A stretch of DNA of 64,000 nucleotides from Spirodela intermedia. Lineage: Eukaryota; Streptophyta; Magnoliopsida; Alismatales; Araceae. The stretch's first letter is position 1. Every line of letters starts with the position of its first letter. Below the pieces are notes generated by a model. It was not told where the DNA came from. It did no database searches and saw nothing but the letters and a program-made list of their open reading frames with translations. Made by a program: the position numbers and the translations under genes. Shown here one piece after another: positions 35,742-48,925 of this stretch. Where the stretch lies: assembly GCA_902729315.2 (NCBI GenBank), contig LR746264.1, positions 10,199,878 through 10,263,877 of the forward strand. Reading direction: 5' to 3'.

Positions 35742-35780
<39 letters not shown>

Positions 35781-36275
35781 TTCTCTCTCTCTAGGATAGG
35801 TAACAATTGAGGTCCGGGGCCGGGCGTCAAGGGGAGGCTGGGCTTTTTCCATTCATGTCACATTAGCCCTCGTAAAAGATGTCCGGGCTCAAAGAGGTGG
35901 GAGGATCGGCAAAGCCCTGGCGGTTGACGCCCTGATATCTGGATGGGGACAGAAAGATCTAGAGAGAGAAAGAAATATGAGGGAAAATCAGAACCCGTTT
36001 CACGATTCAGGTGGTGAAAGCGGTGGCGTGGGATATGCACACATCATCTTTTCTTTCATTCACATGGGGAAACGTTATTGCCATATTTTTGGGGATTTGT
36101 ACAGTTCTATCGTTATCCCAACTCGTGTGCGTTCTCTCTCTAATCGAAAACAAATGCCCACGCTTGCCGTCTTCACCCGATTGCTGGAAAGAAGGCCGAG
36201 GTGATCTGACGAGGCAGCTAGAACACAAACTGTGCGCGGTTTTCGTTTTCCTCTTCCTCCTCCGTCTTTGCGAGC

Positions 36276-37810
36276 TCATACGATGCCAGAGAGGACGCCG
36301 AGATCGAGGTAAGATGGGCTGTGCGGCCAGGTGAAGGACGACGAAGCCGAGGAGGGTGGGGACGACGGCACGGAGGAGAGAGAGGGGTCGCCGGATGTGG
36401 CGGCGGCGCCGGAGTTGTAGGGGTTCCGGACGAGAAGGGGAACGATGTCCTCCAGAAGGCCCTGCGGCGGGGTTTGGACGAGGTTTTCCACGGGCTCCTG
36501 CTGAGGGTTTTCTTCTGCAGCTTGGGCCTCTTGAGTCTGCGCCGTCGCAACAGTCTGTCCAGCCGGCAAGTCCGCCTTGGCCCTCTTCGCTGCGGGAACG
36601 GCGGCGGCGGCGGAAGAGGAGAGAGGCCGGGAGAGGAGGAAGTGCGAGTAGGCGTAGTGCAGATGCAACCCCTCGTAGGTGACGATGAGCGTTTCCGGGT
36701 CCTCCACCGACCTCTCCACTTGCTTCTTCGCGTTGCATCTCGGGTTTGTGCACCTGTAATAACTCCTGTTCCAATAATAGTAAATCTTGTCAGGCGACTG
36801 CACATATATGGAGAGAGAGAGAGAGAGAGAGAGGGAATCCTGGCCCTCAATCCGTTTCTTCTTATTTGCCTTGTTGCGGCCTTGGGTTTTACTAAATTTG
36901 AGTGGTGGTGGGGGTTGCAGGGGCATGCACACACATGTAAGGATATCGGTCTTAAAATCTCCAGAGAAGAAAGCACTGATAATCTCAGCGAAGGAAAACC
37001 AGACCTACTCGTTCCCTCTTTAATATTTTTAGAATTAATGGAGCTTACACAATTTCAGAAGAATCCCAAGGGTGAAAGATGGGCTATTTCAAGACCTTGG
37101 AAACGAAGGAAGAGAGCTACGAAGGGGCAAGCTGGCCACCCTTCGTCCTCCTTCGTGTGACGGAATGGCCGCCCGTGGCCTCTTATGGAACTCCTACGCC
37201 CCACCCAAACCTTCTGTATTCACTGCGACGGCCTCCTCCGCCGCCGTGGCGCTGGAGAACCTCGGACGGATGGTAGAATAGGAGATTGAATCACTCGCCA
37301 TCGAATTTTTCGAGATGAACTTTCTTGCAAAAGAAGAGGAGATAGAAACGATGCATCGGAGAAGCGCGGGACAAGGGAATTGCTGAAGTCGATGCCTCCT
37401 AGCCAGGCTTATCTTATTTATTAGAAAATAAACGAAGAAATAGATATTTAAATGAACTAGGCAACTTGCGTAGTTGATTATTTAATCCATAGATGCATGG
37501 GGGAGGAAGGGAGAGAGAGCGTGAGATCGGGGAAAGACGAAGACCTTGGATTTGGGCTGTTCTTGATAGACTTCTGCCCGTACTTTCTCCATTTGTACCC
37601 GTCATCGGCTACCCCGTTCGCACAGCATTTGATCTTCAGCGTGTACTTGTTCTCCATCTTGTTGAAACCCTTATCCGGGAACGCTATTCTACAATACAAG
37701 AATCATAAAGCATGTGAACAACCCTCTCGAGCACCGACACTCAATTATCAAACGACAGAGAGAGAGAGAGAGATAGATAGATAGATAGATAGAAAGAAAG
37801 ACAGAAATAC

Positions 37811-37900
<90 letters not shown>

Positions 37901-38128
37901 GTACGCAGGCCGAGGGATGGCAAGACCGCCCGACTCCACCGCCCCTCTGCAGGTGAAGGCCAGAGCATTCTCAATGTCTCCAATCGTTGGCCCGGAGTAG
38001 ACTGTCGGCAGAAGCTTTCTAATTATGGCTTCTCGGTCTACCTGGGGGCTCCCGTCGGCGGCCTGCTGCCAAGGGAAGAAGTGCCTCTCGCCGTCTAGGA
38101 TCTCTCCCAGGAACTCCACCTCCGACAT
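36276..38128 (-). CDS. WRKY49: WRKY transcription factor, WRKY49-like
   Basis: Three minus-strand exons join in frame: 38128-37905, 37688-37545 and 36765-36276, giving 285 residues. One WRKY domain is present: [26 protein letters not shown], with WRKYGQK at 108-114. The zinc finger is C128-x4-C133-x23-H157-x1-H159, a C2H2 finger. The pattern '[11 protein letters not shown]' and '[11 protein letters not shown]' is what I recall for Arabidopsis WRKY49 and its orthologues. The second intron splits the domain after the Pro-Arg codon, at the position typical of group II/III. The protein should be nuclear and bind W-box TTGAC sites. The C terminus is Ser/Pro-rich. Intron 1 (37689-37904) is mostly microsatellite. 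Confidence 0.92.
37755..37899 (-). repeat. (GA)n(GATA)n(GA)n compound microsatellite in WRKY intron 1
   Basis: About 145 of the 216 intron bases are GATA, GAAA and GA units. The tract starts five bases from the splice donor. Confidence 0.95.
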
Positions 38129-41007
38129 GGCCGCAAGAGAAACGGACGTCGCCACCGATGGCCGCGGGCGGAGAAGGAGAGCCTCGGCAGGAGGTTGGAG
38201 ATGGAGGAGATAGAAAGAGGGAACAAAGAGACGGAAAGAAAACGCGCAGAGAGAAAGAGAGGCAGAGAAGGTTACCACTCGATGGTGTCTTCTCTCCTGC
38301 GCTATCACTTGGCTTATATAACCGACGTCACTCTTAGCCTGTTTCTCTCTCTAGCTCCGACCGGCATGAAGTAAACATATTGGCTTCTTTTATTAACGGC
38401 GACCTCGGACTCGGTAGGGTTAATATCTGAGAACGCACCAGAACCATCTGATCTGTGAACTACTCTGCAGCTCCGGAGGAGGTGGTCAACTGCTAAAGTA
38501 CGCGATATGACGACGCCTTCCCTAGGTCAAATCCGATCCGTTTGTCAATGGATAGTTAATCCGACCTTTGATGGCGTGGCCGGCGGGGCGCCGTCTAATG
38601 TGATTTCGGAGCTCCTTCTTCGCTACAGAACAAGGATGACGTGTGTTTCTCTCCCACCGAGCAACCACCACACTAAAGGGGAGGATAATGTAATGGCTAT
38701 GGAATAATTAAGACACTTCACCTAACTTCTTCCCCACAGCGGGTCAAGTCAATGGCGAGGCTGGATACGTGCATCCTGTCTGCAAAGTCCACGTCTCTTC
38801 CCTCCCTCTACGTGTCTCCATCTCGTCCGTCGAGGGGAGTCCATAGGCATCCCCCGGAAGATTTCACGTGCCCTACGAGATCTCGCCGCAGGGCGGCAGA
38901 CCTTCTTGTCTACTCGTGAGGTTTGACATTTGGGCTCCCTCCTCCCTCCCAACCATGCAGTGAGATAAGAAGGGAGGAAGAGGGGGAAGTTGGGGAGGTT
39001 GGGCCTGGGCGTTTGTCGTCTTCTGGGGAAAGAAGACGGGGGGAGGGTTGACTGGCAGAGGCCGGGGAGTCAGACCCACAGCTAGAACGGTCGGCGAGCG
39101 GGGCTTGTCCTCCTTCCCTCCCATAAGTCAACCCTCTGCAACAAGATCCAGCGGTTTCCTCGCCCCTTCCTCTCCTCCGAGAAAGAAACAAAGAGGGGGA
39201 GCAACGATCCCGTGAGGTCTTACCTTGGTGTTTGTCTCCTGGCGTCACGTGTGCGCGCATTCAACTGACATCTATCTCCTCAGCCCCAAATTCAGCTGCT
39301 GCCGTGACAGACACCCGGAGAGAGAGAGAGAGAGAGAACATTCTCAAGGGAGAAGTGATGAGAATGTCAACTGTCCAGCGATTAAACCGGTTGAGGATCA
39401 AACGGAGAGGAGTCTTCTTCCTATCAGGTCCCTAGAGTTACAGCGAGGATCTACCGCACCTCGTGGCGAGATATGTAAGATGTGGGTTCTACTGAATAAA
39501 CGACAGCCCTACCCGACCCCTTCTCTCGGTCGCTGATCGAGTCTCCTGGTTCTGTAGAAATAGGATATTTTGGTCAACGTTAACTTCTTCCCTACTCACT
39601 GTTCTATGGTGAATTCTGAAGATGTAGGTAGATCTCTCGCGTCATTAAGACTAAGGTTTCCTCCGACCACTAAGCTGAAGAGAGTTGAATTCAACTCAGA
39701 CATCTGTGGCAACTGATCTGGACCACAATGAAGCGAGGTCGGCGCCAATAACACTCTCCGGCGGTGGGGACGTCATCTTAATTTATCTGGGCATTTCCTT
39801 CCGTCCACACAGAGAGCGAGAGATAGAGAGAGAGAGCGCGGGACGGGGGTCTCCATCCATGCATGTGCCATGCAGGAGCCTGCCATCGGGGCAGTTCAAT
39901 TGAATAAGAAGAAAATGGCGTCGTGTCAACTGTCATCATATCAACGGCAGGGATGGTGTCCCGGTCCCAGTTGCACCAACTATACGACACCGAAGTTGAC
40001 CGCAGCACTCCCATTTTTTCAAAAAAGTCAGCGTTACATCTTCGCTCACACCTCCACTCAGAACCGGTCCTTGTCTTTATCAGCCCCGTCGTAATCAAAG
40101 AGCACCACCGAAGCCACTATCGTCCAGAGAGCGATTCAAACTTTCTCAGAAGTCAAACTAGAGGATTGGAAGGATTAACCTCCTTGGCTGCCTCATTTCG
40201 GCTGGTAATTATCTGGGTTATACTGATATCAGGTTAAATCCAACTGTAATAACCATGGTTGACCTGGTATTAGCAAATATAGATGTCGTAAATATATGGT
40301 TATAAGCACGAAGTCAAAACTCAGTGCTCAACTAATTAGGGGTTTATTAGAACAATTTCCTTGCAGTTGGTATAAAAAAAAATCGGTGATCATGATGGGT
40401 TATTAATGATGCCACAATAACGTTAGCAAACTAGATCTCGACGACCGGACCAAGCGGTGGGTTGACCGGATCAAACTCCCTCATTGTCTGATTGCAGAAA
40501 CCCCCACATTCCACCGTAGTCAGTTGAGTGAGGAGGATCTCTCATGGCAAATTGGGGAGGAATTGAAATCAGAACCAAATAGATACACCCGTTTGGAGTC
40601 GGTCGAGCCGAGCAAGATAACGCATGACGTGGATTATCAGAGTTGGTTGACCCAGGGATTCCCTTACGCATGATTTCTCGGATCCAGCGCCCCTTTAGCT
40701 TGGTCTATCCCTTCACCACGTTGCATTCTTCCGACAGAATTGTGTGCTTGACTTATTCTTCGCCTGCTATTGGGTCTCCCTCCTGCTTTAACGTGAGAAA
40801 TGAATGGAGGATGGACACCCCCCCCTTTCGCTCTCTCTCTCTCTCTCTCTCTCTGGCCATTTCCCTAGTTGGTCTCATTACTGCTCTTCCAGTTGAAGAC
40901 GACTGATTCGACGCAGCACACAATCGAAAAGGCTTGTGGAGTTTCTTTCTTCGAAGGTTTCCCGGAGATATATAGATACATAAATATATGTCCGTGAGCT
41001 CGTCTGT

Positions 41008-41069
<62 letters not shown>

Positions 41070-43689
41070 GACAAGCCGGGCTTCTTCCTTAGCCAATTGC
41101 TCCCTCACCCTCCCATCCGTTTTCTCTTAATGCGGACTCCCCCATTTAATGATCTCCCGTCGTCCTCTAAACTGAGTACGACAAGTACAACGCAACCCGA
41201 CTTTATCTCCAAGCTGGCAATTCCTCTAGCCTCTCTCTCTCTCTCTCTCTCTCTTCATATGTGTGCGTGGGGATGGGAACTGCCTTAAATGGAGTGATTT
41301 TACTCTTCAGAGCGGCCTTTCTAAAGCTAAAATTCAACGATAACACAGTCGGTTAACACGATGAGTCAGCACAACGCGGTTGAGAAAGCAAAATTAGAGC
41401 ATTTAGACTCGTTAAAGCCCTCGGATGAAATTGGGCGGCTTTCAAAGAGAGACAAGGCTGGGCTATCGGGCCTCAACTTATAGGAGTGGCCCACCGTAGG
41501 CTTCGTATGTCATCCACCATTTGGGCACATTAGACAGGTCATTGGTTGCCCATGAACCACTACGGGGGGAAGAATTTTGATACGCGTGCAATTATTTGGC
41601 TGGCTAAGGGAGTCCAAATTGGCATGGGAATGGAAGAGCGTCGTAGAAGCATTTGGCACATGACCCATTGGGTCGTGGAGCGAGTTGCTATCTTATTGGA
41701 CCCAAAGGCGGCCCAACTTTATTCACCTCTTTTTTTAAAAAAAATATTGGGATTCTGGTATTTATTGCCGGCTACACACACACACACATATATATTATAA
41801 TATATATATATATATATCCAATTGGAAATATTGGTGGAATAGGAGGAACCGTCCTCTATTTTTTGTAGTGCCTTTATTTGTACATGGCTTGTGTAAGCTA
41901 AGGAGAAAATTATTAAAATATCCAATTATTTTTATGAAAAATTATTATGATGTAATTATTAAATTAACAGCACATTTCAAATATAGCTTTTATCAGATGG
42001 CCAATGTATTACAATGACCATCACTACTGATATGTAACTCATTGGACACAATCATATATCTCCTAAATTGATCCAGTTCAAAGTAGTAAAATTTAAAATC
42101 ATCATGGTCCCTCCATGACGTAGACATATGAATACTATGAGAAATAATATAGGCAGAAGAAAATTGATACATGAAGGCGAACTACTTATCATAGTTCCTC
42201 ATATGTATTCAATGTAATCTAAAGAATAAACGATACAAACTTATATTCATGCAAGTCTATGAAGCCTCGGAAGAATTTCATCCACATATTTTACTGTAAT
42301 GCTTCCATGGTCAACATTTCATTTTGTCTTTTGAGGAAAATGTTTTTAGTCACAATTGCAAAGGCAACCTAAAATAGATCAGTGAAAAATAGTTGCTTTC
42401 ATTCGTAAATAGAAAATCTGCATTAAAATTTGTAAAGAATTAAACGTATAAAAGTACATACATTTATGCTGAATAGTAACTGGTTTTCACTTTGAGAGGT
42501 CATCATTTACTGAGGCCAATAAATCCTCATAAATATTACATGGCTCATTCGTATTGAATCTGAAACCCAACTTGCATATGGAAAGACAGATATAAATAGA
42601 TGATTATGTAAAAAAATTACTTACATCTATCATTAATTAGTTTAGAGGTTAAATATTAAATATCCGAATATATGGCATTCTCTTTTTCCAATCAATCCGT
42701 TGTGACCCACGTTATATGTGCAGTAATAGAATATAATTCAACAGTCAATAATTTCTAAACTGGACATTGGAAACGAGTTTTGAGTGCTGACTAGATGATA
42801 ACGGTGAAAATGATTTACATATGGATAACTATATATCTATATAAAGATATATATCTCAAGTAGGTATACATAATACCCATATCAAGGAATAACTAATTAG
42901 GTCAGAACATAGTAAATTTAACTATTAGGAATGACCATTTATCGATCGTAGAGTACATGACATGAGGAACAATGAGCCGATCTGAATCTCAAACAATATG
43001 CCTGTCTTTGAGTTGGAGAGCAACCTAGTTAGAAATCATGACTTTACCCGAGGTTTTGACGAAAATGATATTCCCATCCATCATCAGACACCTTTATGAT
43101 ATAATGCGTCCTTCTACGTTCACGTTATCTCATGATTCTTCCAGCTCGAGATTATTTCCAATAGTTCTAAAGTCGGAGAAGAAGACCACCCGAAGAGTAG
43201 ATGAAGCCACCTGGGGAGATGGCCGCGAGTTTCGCCGACTGCCGTCAAAGGTATTGATTAATACCGTAAGGAGGGCCTTGGTCCTTTCGGAAAAAGCCCC
43301 GCCGTTAAAGCATGCTCCTCAGAGTCCGAGGTCTTCACCGCTCTTCTCAGGTATCCGAGGTATCTAAAGCGGCGATGCCCGCGATCCCGGCAAACTTGTG
43401 AGAATAAAGCGTGGAATCCGAGACAGAAAAATTGAGGACGAAGGGGGAAGAGAGGCGGTGAACTCTCAGGAGCGAAGCAGAGAAAAAAGAATTTTGAAAG
43501 ATATATGCCATCAGATGAAAAAGAGCGATCTTAGGAGCATTGCATCCTATGCTGCTGCTACCATTGGCGTTTCGGAAGCATGTTACACAGATGGGGAAGA
43601 AAACCTAAATATACTATGTCAAAATCCTAAGAGCACAAGCATATCTACAGACCCTCCCAGGGAAGCGCCCCAAGTAACAGCGATGAGCA
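38129..43689. other. Intergenic: WRKY promoter side to SMR 3' flank
   Basis: No gene is supported over 5.5 kb. The WRKY leader and promoter occupy the left end. CT/GA tracts lie at 39318-39336, 39810-39836, 40829-40854, 41010-41067 and 41231-41254. A TGGGC(C/T)-rich stretch is at about 41460-41720, a (CA)n/(TA)n run at 41776-41818. From about 41.88 to 43.0 kb the DNA is strongly AT-rich without recognised coding content. Confidence 0.55.
41010..41067 (+). repeat. (GA)29 microsatellite
   Basis: Near-perfect GA run of 58 bases. Confidence 0.95.
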
Positions 43690-43911
43690 TCAAGAGGCGC
43701 AGGAGGCCTCCCGCCTCGGCACCAGCTTGAAGAGCGCTTCCAAGTCCGGCGGCTGGAAGTAACCGTTCTTCGGCGGTTCCCTCCTCTTGGTGAAGACAAC
43801 CGGCTTCTTCCTCGGCGGCGGGGGGCAGGCGAAGACAACCGGTATCCTGCACTCCACCCGCTTCGGCGTCTCCCATCCTTCCTCCTCTGCTACCCCGTAC
43901 CACGTCTCCAT
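43690..43911 (-). CDS. SMR: SIAMESE-related cyclin-dependent kinase inhibitor (SMR4-like)
   Basis: A 73-residue intronless frame on the minus strand from ATG 43911; a TTG two codons upstream extends the frame but is not a start. The short motifs that define SIM/SMR proteins are all present in order: '[13 protein letters not shown]' (TPxxxxCxIP type), 'CPPPPRKKP' and '[15 protein letters not shown]' (the C-terminal PPDLExLF box). These small plant proteins bind CDK-cyclin complexes, restrain mitosis and promote endoreduplication, often under stress or developmental cues. The spacing and the '[13 protein letters not shown]' ending recall SMR4. Such short genes are easily missed by automated annotation. 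A plus-strand frame (43398-43730) partly overlaps and is not supported. Confidence 0.88.
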   Translation of the reverse strand: METWYGVAEEEGWETPKRVECRIPVVFACPPPPRKKPVVFTKRREPPKNGYFQPPDLEALFKLVPRREASCAS

Positions 43912-45939
43912 ATCCAACCCTTCTCTCTCTCTCTCTCTCTCACTCTCCGATCAGCCGCAAAATCTTTTTGAAGAAGAATAGTGAGGCAGTCCGAGGGGCC
44001 TCGCCACTTATGTCTTCTTTATTTCTCCAACTGGTATTATCCACGTGTCCCTACGTGATCGCGATTTCCGCGCCGCCACCTCCCCAGAAACTGGCGGGAA
44101 CAAGGTCGGGCGAGAGCGGGAAACCGATTACGATCTGAAGTCGGGGAACCGACGGCAGGATTTTCTCCAATTATTTCCTCCCTCACTTTCCTGCTCGGAA
44201 GACGGCGCGGTACAGCACCATGTCACGTGGGGGAAACTCACGTAGAGCCCGCACCGGAACCGCGATCCTCGGATATCCCGAATCCAATGGAGATTGGGGT
44301 CCGCCTAACCTCGGATTCCTTCCCTGGATGGGACCGGCATGCAGCCATTATGACGTCAGCTATCATTGGACTACTCTGGCAGGTCTTTTATTCGCTCGGT
44401 CGTAGGGTATTCAATATTCAAAGTCCTAGGCTATCAAAAATTCCTGTTTAAAGTGAATATTATATAAGAAAACAATTATTTCCTTCGTAATTTATTAGTA
44501 GTGTTAAATTTAAACCAATAAATAGCATCTTTTGCGTGAGTGATTTAGAAATATGTGGCTTTTGTAGCATTAGTTAGATGGGTTATGAATAAATAATTTG
44601 GATGAAGGGCGTGACCATAAATATTTTTCTTGAAGGGTTTCTCGAAAAATAGAAGTAAATCCAAATTCTTTTGAGGGTACCCAGAAGAACCGAAGAAGAG
44701 TTGCTGTGATCTTAGAAGGGGGTTTTACTTGAATACTTCCATTTCAATCATAAACCAAAAACTGAACGAATTTTGATGATATTATTTTTGAAAAAGCCCA
44801 AAATTATGCTTGTGCATAGGGCTAGTGTGAAGATAGTCCCATCTAAAAAAATATAACAATAAATATATGATTATAAGTATATATATATTATTTTTAAATG
44901 TTGTAAGTACTATAGAATGAAGTACCTTTAAAAAAATATTAACTAAGAAAACATGAGTTATCTCACTATTTCTCGGCTTGATCATGCCATAGGAAATGAG
45001 TAAAACTATCTCGTGAATTCTTTTTTCAATAATCTTTGTATGGTGATCGTTATCATCATTTTACTCGATAATATGCTCATTTTTGGTACATTTATTTATT
45101 AGGTCATGAGGATGGGATGGGCTGATCCAAACCGCAATTATATGGCTTGAATATTCACTGCATTTAGTGTTGGCTACACTCGTGTTCTACTTGCATCTCT
45201 ACGCCATGAATTATTGTTTCAAACATAATTTTTAAAAGAATGATTAAATGGACTTATTTTGAATGATGAACTCTTATAAGTCTTGTCAACTCAGCCCAAA
45301 CTTTGTTATCTTTTATGAAGCCCTGATCCAACTTAAGATTGTCAAAAGGCCTGAAACATAACCCCAAAATCTTAATCTGCACTTTCAATGTGATTGCAAC
45401 ATATGAATATTTAGAAAGAGACACACACACACATGCTCACTCACAAGGCAGCTAGTGGACTCCGATCCTATCCGTCGAAACAACCGATGGGGATGAACTG
45501 GGGCAATTCACGTGAATAATGTAGCAGAGCCCAAACTATAAGTACTTCAATCTGGTGAGTGATAGGGAATCCGATGCGCTCGGTGCTATTTTTAAGTCTC
45601 ATGGTGCTTCTTTTACTTGCGTTTGCCTATGTGGTCTTTTTCCCACGTGTGAATTCCATTATTCAAGCTGTTACATCATGTAGAGAAACTAGTTTTCTAA
45701 AGGTAGGCAAGCTTCAGGTCAGAACCCAAAAGTAGGAACACCGAGATCCATGTTCTCTCTCTCTCTCTCTCTTTCTCCCTCTTTCTCCCTCTCTCTTTCT
45801 CTCTCTCTTAGTGACGATAATAGAGGGGATGAATCACAGTATCCAAAAGCAGTGACACCCCCGGCCTGTAATCCTCACATCAAGATAGTATTAGTTTTGG
45901 GCAGAGGACACATGAAACGGCCACAGTATGAGATTGGAA

Positions 45940-46554
45940 GGGGGGGGGGGGCAAGGAGACCGAGGGATGGTATGTTTCTTTTTACTGTGTTTGCCAGTCC
46001 GTTGGCTGGATCTCCTATCCGGGCCTATTTGTGCGTTACATTTTGGGGAAGAGGGCTAAAGCTGAGCTGTGGGGCTCGTGGACGGTTGTGTAACGAGGCC
46101 TACTCCGGTGGGAATCCGAGCACGACGACGTAGGTACTTAGTTGGTGGGGCTGGGTGGGACTCCTTGTCCAGTATGGGTAGCCGGGGGGCCTTACGGCCA
46201 GTGGATGTGTACTGAACCAGAGCTCCCAACGCTAAGCATTCAGGACGGGCGACGACTTGCCATGTCCTCCAATCCCACTCCCGCCAAGGTCTTACAGGAA
46301 GTGGAGGCACCCATTCTCTCCGTCCTTCAGCTCTGTACATGGGACAAAGAAAAAGCAATTTCTCACTGTTCCATCTCACTCTCCATCATCTATGTTTGAA
46401 CACCAAACAACTCTGCTGCCCACCACTACCACCTCCTCCAAAAACCCTTTAATTATGCACATGCTTCTCCCCCATTCTTCACTATGTCTCTCCTGATTCA
46501 TCTGTTTTTTCTGCTTTATTCTCTCCCCTCTCTATTCCCCCCCCCCCCCCCCCC
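45940..46554 (+). repeat. G12 and C18 homopolymer runs
   Basis: Twelve Gs at 45940-45951 and eighteen Cs at 46537-46554, 585 bases apart. They are the longest G/C homopolymers in the window. Confidence 0.9.
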
Positions 46555-48879
46555 TCCCCGTCCCTAGCCTTTCGAGGCTCCCCAGTGTAGGGCTCGGTTT
46601 CCCATCTCTCTTCGAGGGTTGAAGTCTATGAAGTGGTTCTCCATGATCATGAGATCGTCTCAGAAGGTTTGAGAACCTTGGAAGTTGGATTCGTTCACTA
46701 TTTTCTGACGGAGCATCATCATGATTCGCAATATTTCAGAAAAATGGCCATCAAGGAGGGAACCGGGAGAGCCGTCAAAGTAATGAGAATCCTGATGATG
46801 CTGCATCGAGAACGAGTGGCCTATGAACAGCTGCCCGATCTCAGAGCTCTCGACGATCTTTGTCGGATAGAGTGGGAAAACTGAGGTAAGACCCACAAAA
46901 TAATACCAGCGAAAAACCAACATAACCCACTATTATTCGTTTTTCAGAATCTTTATCTTTGTTCGAACTTTGTTTTTACTTACCACTGGGGTTTATTCAT
47001 ACGAATATCTAACATCTGCTCGTCAACCGTCGGTCCTACCTCACACACAACTGTTTGAAAGCTTCATTCTTTCCAGAGGCTTATTACTATACCCTATCTC
47101 CCTCCCCCCCTCTCTTCTCTCTCTCTCACTCTCTCTCTCTCTCTATGTATCTATCCATCGACCTACATCTCTATCAATATATCTACCTTCATATCGACAA
47201 AACATGGTCATTCTTGTGGTCATTACTCCATAATCCACGAGAAGACTTTTGGGCTTTTATTTATCTTTCCCCTTCAAATCACTTCATGCTATCTCTTTTG
47301 ATCTGAAACGTGAACACAATTCTCATATCACAAAGATTGATAGATGATATATAATAATAATAACAATAATAACATGGGGAGAGAGAGAGAGAGAGACCGC
47401 CCCCTCCTCACTACGCATGTAATCAGTGAATGTTCATATAAAATTTAAAGATCCTTGATCTAGATTATATACTTAGTTATTTGTTCGCTTTAGTCTAATT
47501 TCATTTTCTCTACTCGAATGAAAAGATACAAACCACATCGTTCCTTGCACCAACAACTAGAGCTATCTCATATTAGATTGATCTTAGAGTTGGGCTCCAT
47601 TGGGTTTGCCCATAACCTTTATACTGTAACCATACAGCATTTTTGGCTAATTTTTTGTGGGCTTCAATGATATTTATCCATATCTAAGTCATGATTTTCT
47701 TACTATATTATCAAGGAGTTTGCAACAGTTATATTCACCAATATTTTTTTTATATGGGTGAATATTCGAAGCCTTACTAGCGACGAGAACAACATTTTTG
47801 TACGTTTGCGAGTGCGGTGGGGGTAGGGCTGGTGGTAGTCCAACTCATATTGCAGATGGGTGTTGGTTTCAAGAATACATCGTCCTATATCTATTGTGAA
47901 ATGGATGATGATCACTATATTACCCTTATGTTATTGAAATTTCACGTGGATATACTAACATTTTAAAACTCATAATCATGCAAACAACTTTGCAAAAATA
48001 TGTTTCTGGTTATCTGATTTTTATCTTTTAGGACAAAACAAATTTGTCAGATTTGCAAAGATGGTTGATAGTTCCTAATTCCACATATGCATTCGATAAG
48101 GTATTCATAAACCGATGATTATGTCGTGGAAAATATTGAGGAAAAATGTATCTCCTTACACAATTGTATTTTTACCTAAGTTCTTGAAATTTTGAGAAAA
48201 AAATAAGCATACGAAAATAATATCTATATTTATGTACATAAACAATGTTCATTCTTGAACTGAAACATAGGGAGCTTAATTAAATTATATTCCTCATATT
48301 TTTGTTCATTCATTTTATGATTCATTGGCATAATCCCAAACAACAAATAGTTGTTTCTCTAATTTTCAAGTCCAGCATTTTGATGGGTAAGTGACATTAT
48401 TCTCAAATTAATTTTTTTTATATTTGAAACTATGACTCATGTTTACCCAAATTATTGAGTGAGGAGCTTTATTTATTTAATGGGCGCCTATTTCTATTCA
48501 ACGTATAAATTTAATATGGATGATTAAGATAAGATAATTGAGGTGATTTATGAATGGACCGAAACAGTTTTACATAAATTAGGGGTTATCATGCCAGATT
48601 ACCCTTGCCCAATTTTTTTATTTTTAAATTTATAGAAATTAATTAATTCATTTGAATATTTAAACCTAGCGATGTAATCAACATGATCCAGCCACAAATT
48701 TTAAGGAATTCATTGGCGTTGCCCTATGACGAGGCAGGCAGTCCATTGGTGCCCAATTAATGAACATTTCAGAGGTAATTGGACCCAAATAAACAGACGA
48801 TATTCCGAGAAGAAGCCACGATTTCTCCCTAGTAATTAATAGGAATTAATAGGCCTGGCTATCTGGACGGTACAGTTAA

Positions 48880-48925
48880 TGGGGGCCAAAACGTATAGGT
48901 GGGCTTTATGGGCCACATCGATTTG
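48880..48925 (+). promoter_or_regulatory. Site II-type elements upstream of FKBP20-1
   Basis: TGGGCT, TGGGCC and a GCCCATTAAAG stretch occur within 45 bases, about 60-250 bases before the inferred FKBP20-1 leader exon. Confidence 0.4.

Larger units (their letters stand above)
32800..36275. other. Intergenic: ICMT-like 3' flank, promoter-like cluster, repeats, WRKY 3' flank
   Basis: No gene is supported. Seen: a TGGGCC cluster (about 33425-33655) followed by CT tracts (33678-33702, 34033-34068), a 7-bp tandem repeat (33794-33840), a 25-bp direct repeat (34676-34735) and further CT runs (34988-35015, 35325-35366, 35740-35793). Confidence 0.6.

Noticed and set aside
36321-37160. 279-codon plus-strand frame
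   Set aside because: Antisense to WRKY exon 3 and its intron; low complexity.
41880-43000. AT-rich block considered as a transposon or organelle insert
   Set aside because: No terminal repeats, target-site duplication or recognisable organelle or transposase coding sequence was seen.
43912-43917. Upstream start for the SMR gene
   Set aside because: The codon is TTG; the first ATG is at 43911 and gives the expected family N terminus length.
46633-46884. 83-codon plus-strand frame with His/Arg-rich product
   Set aside because: No known motif and no flanking exons; also open on the opposite strand, as expected by chance.
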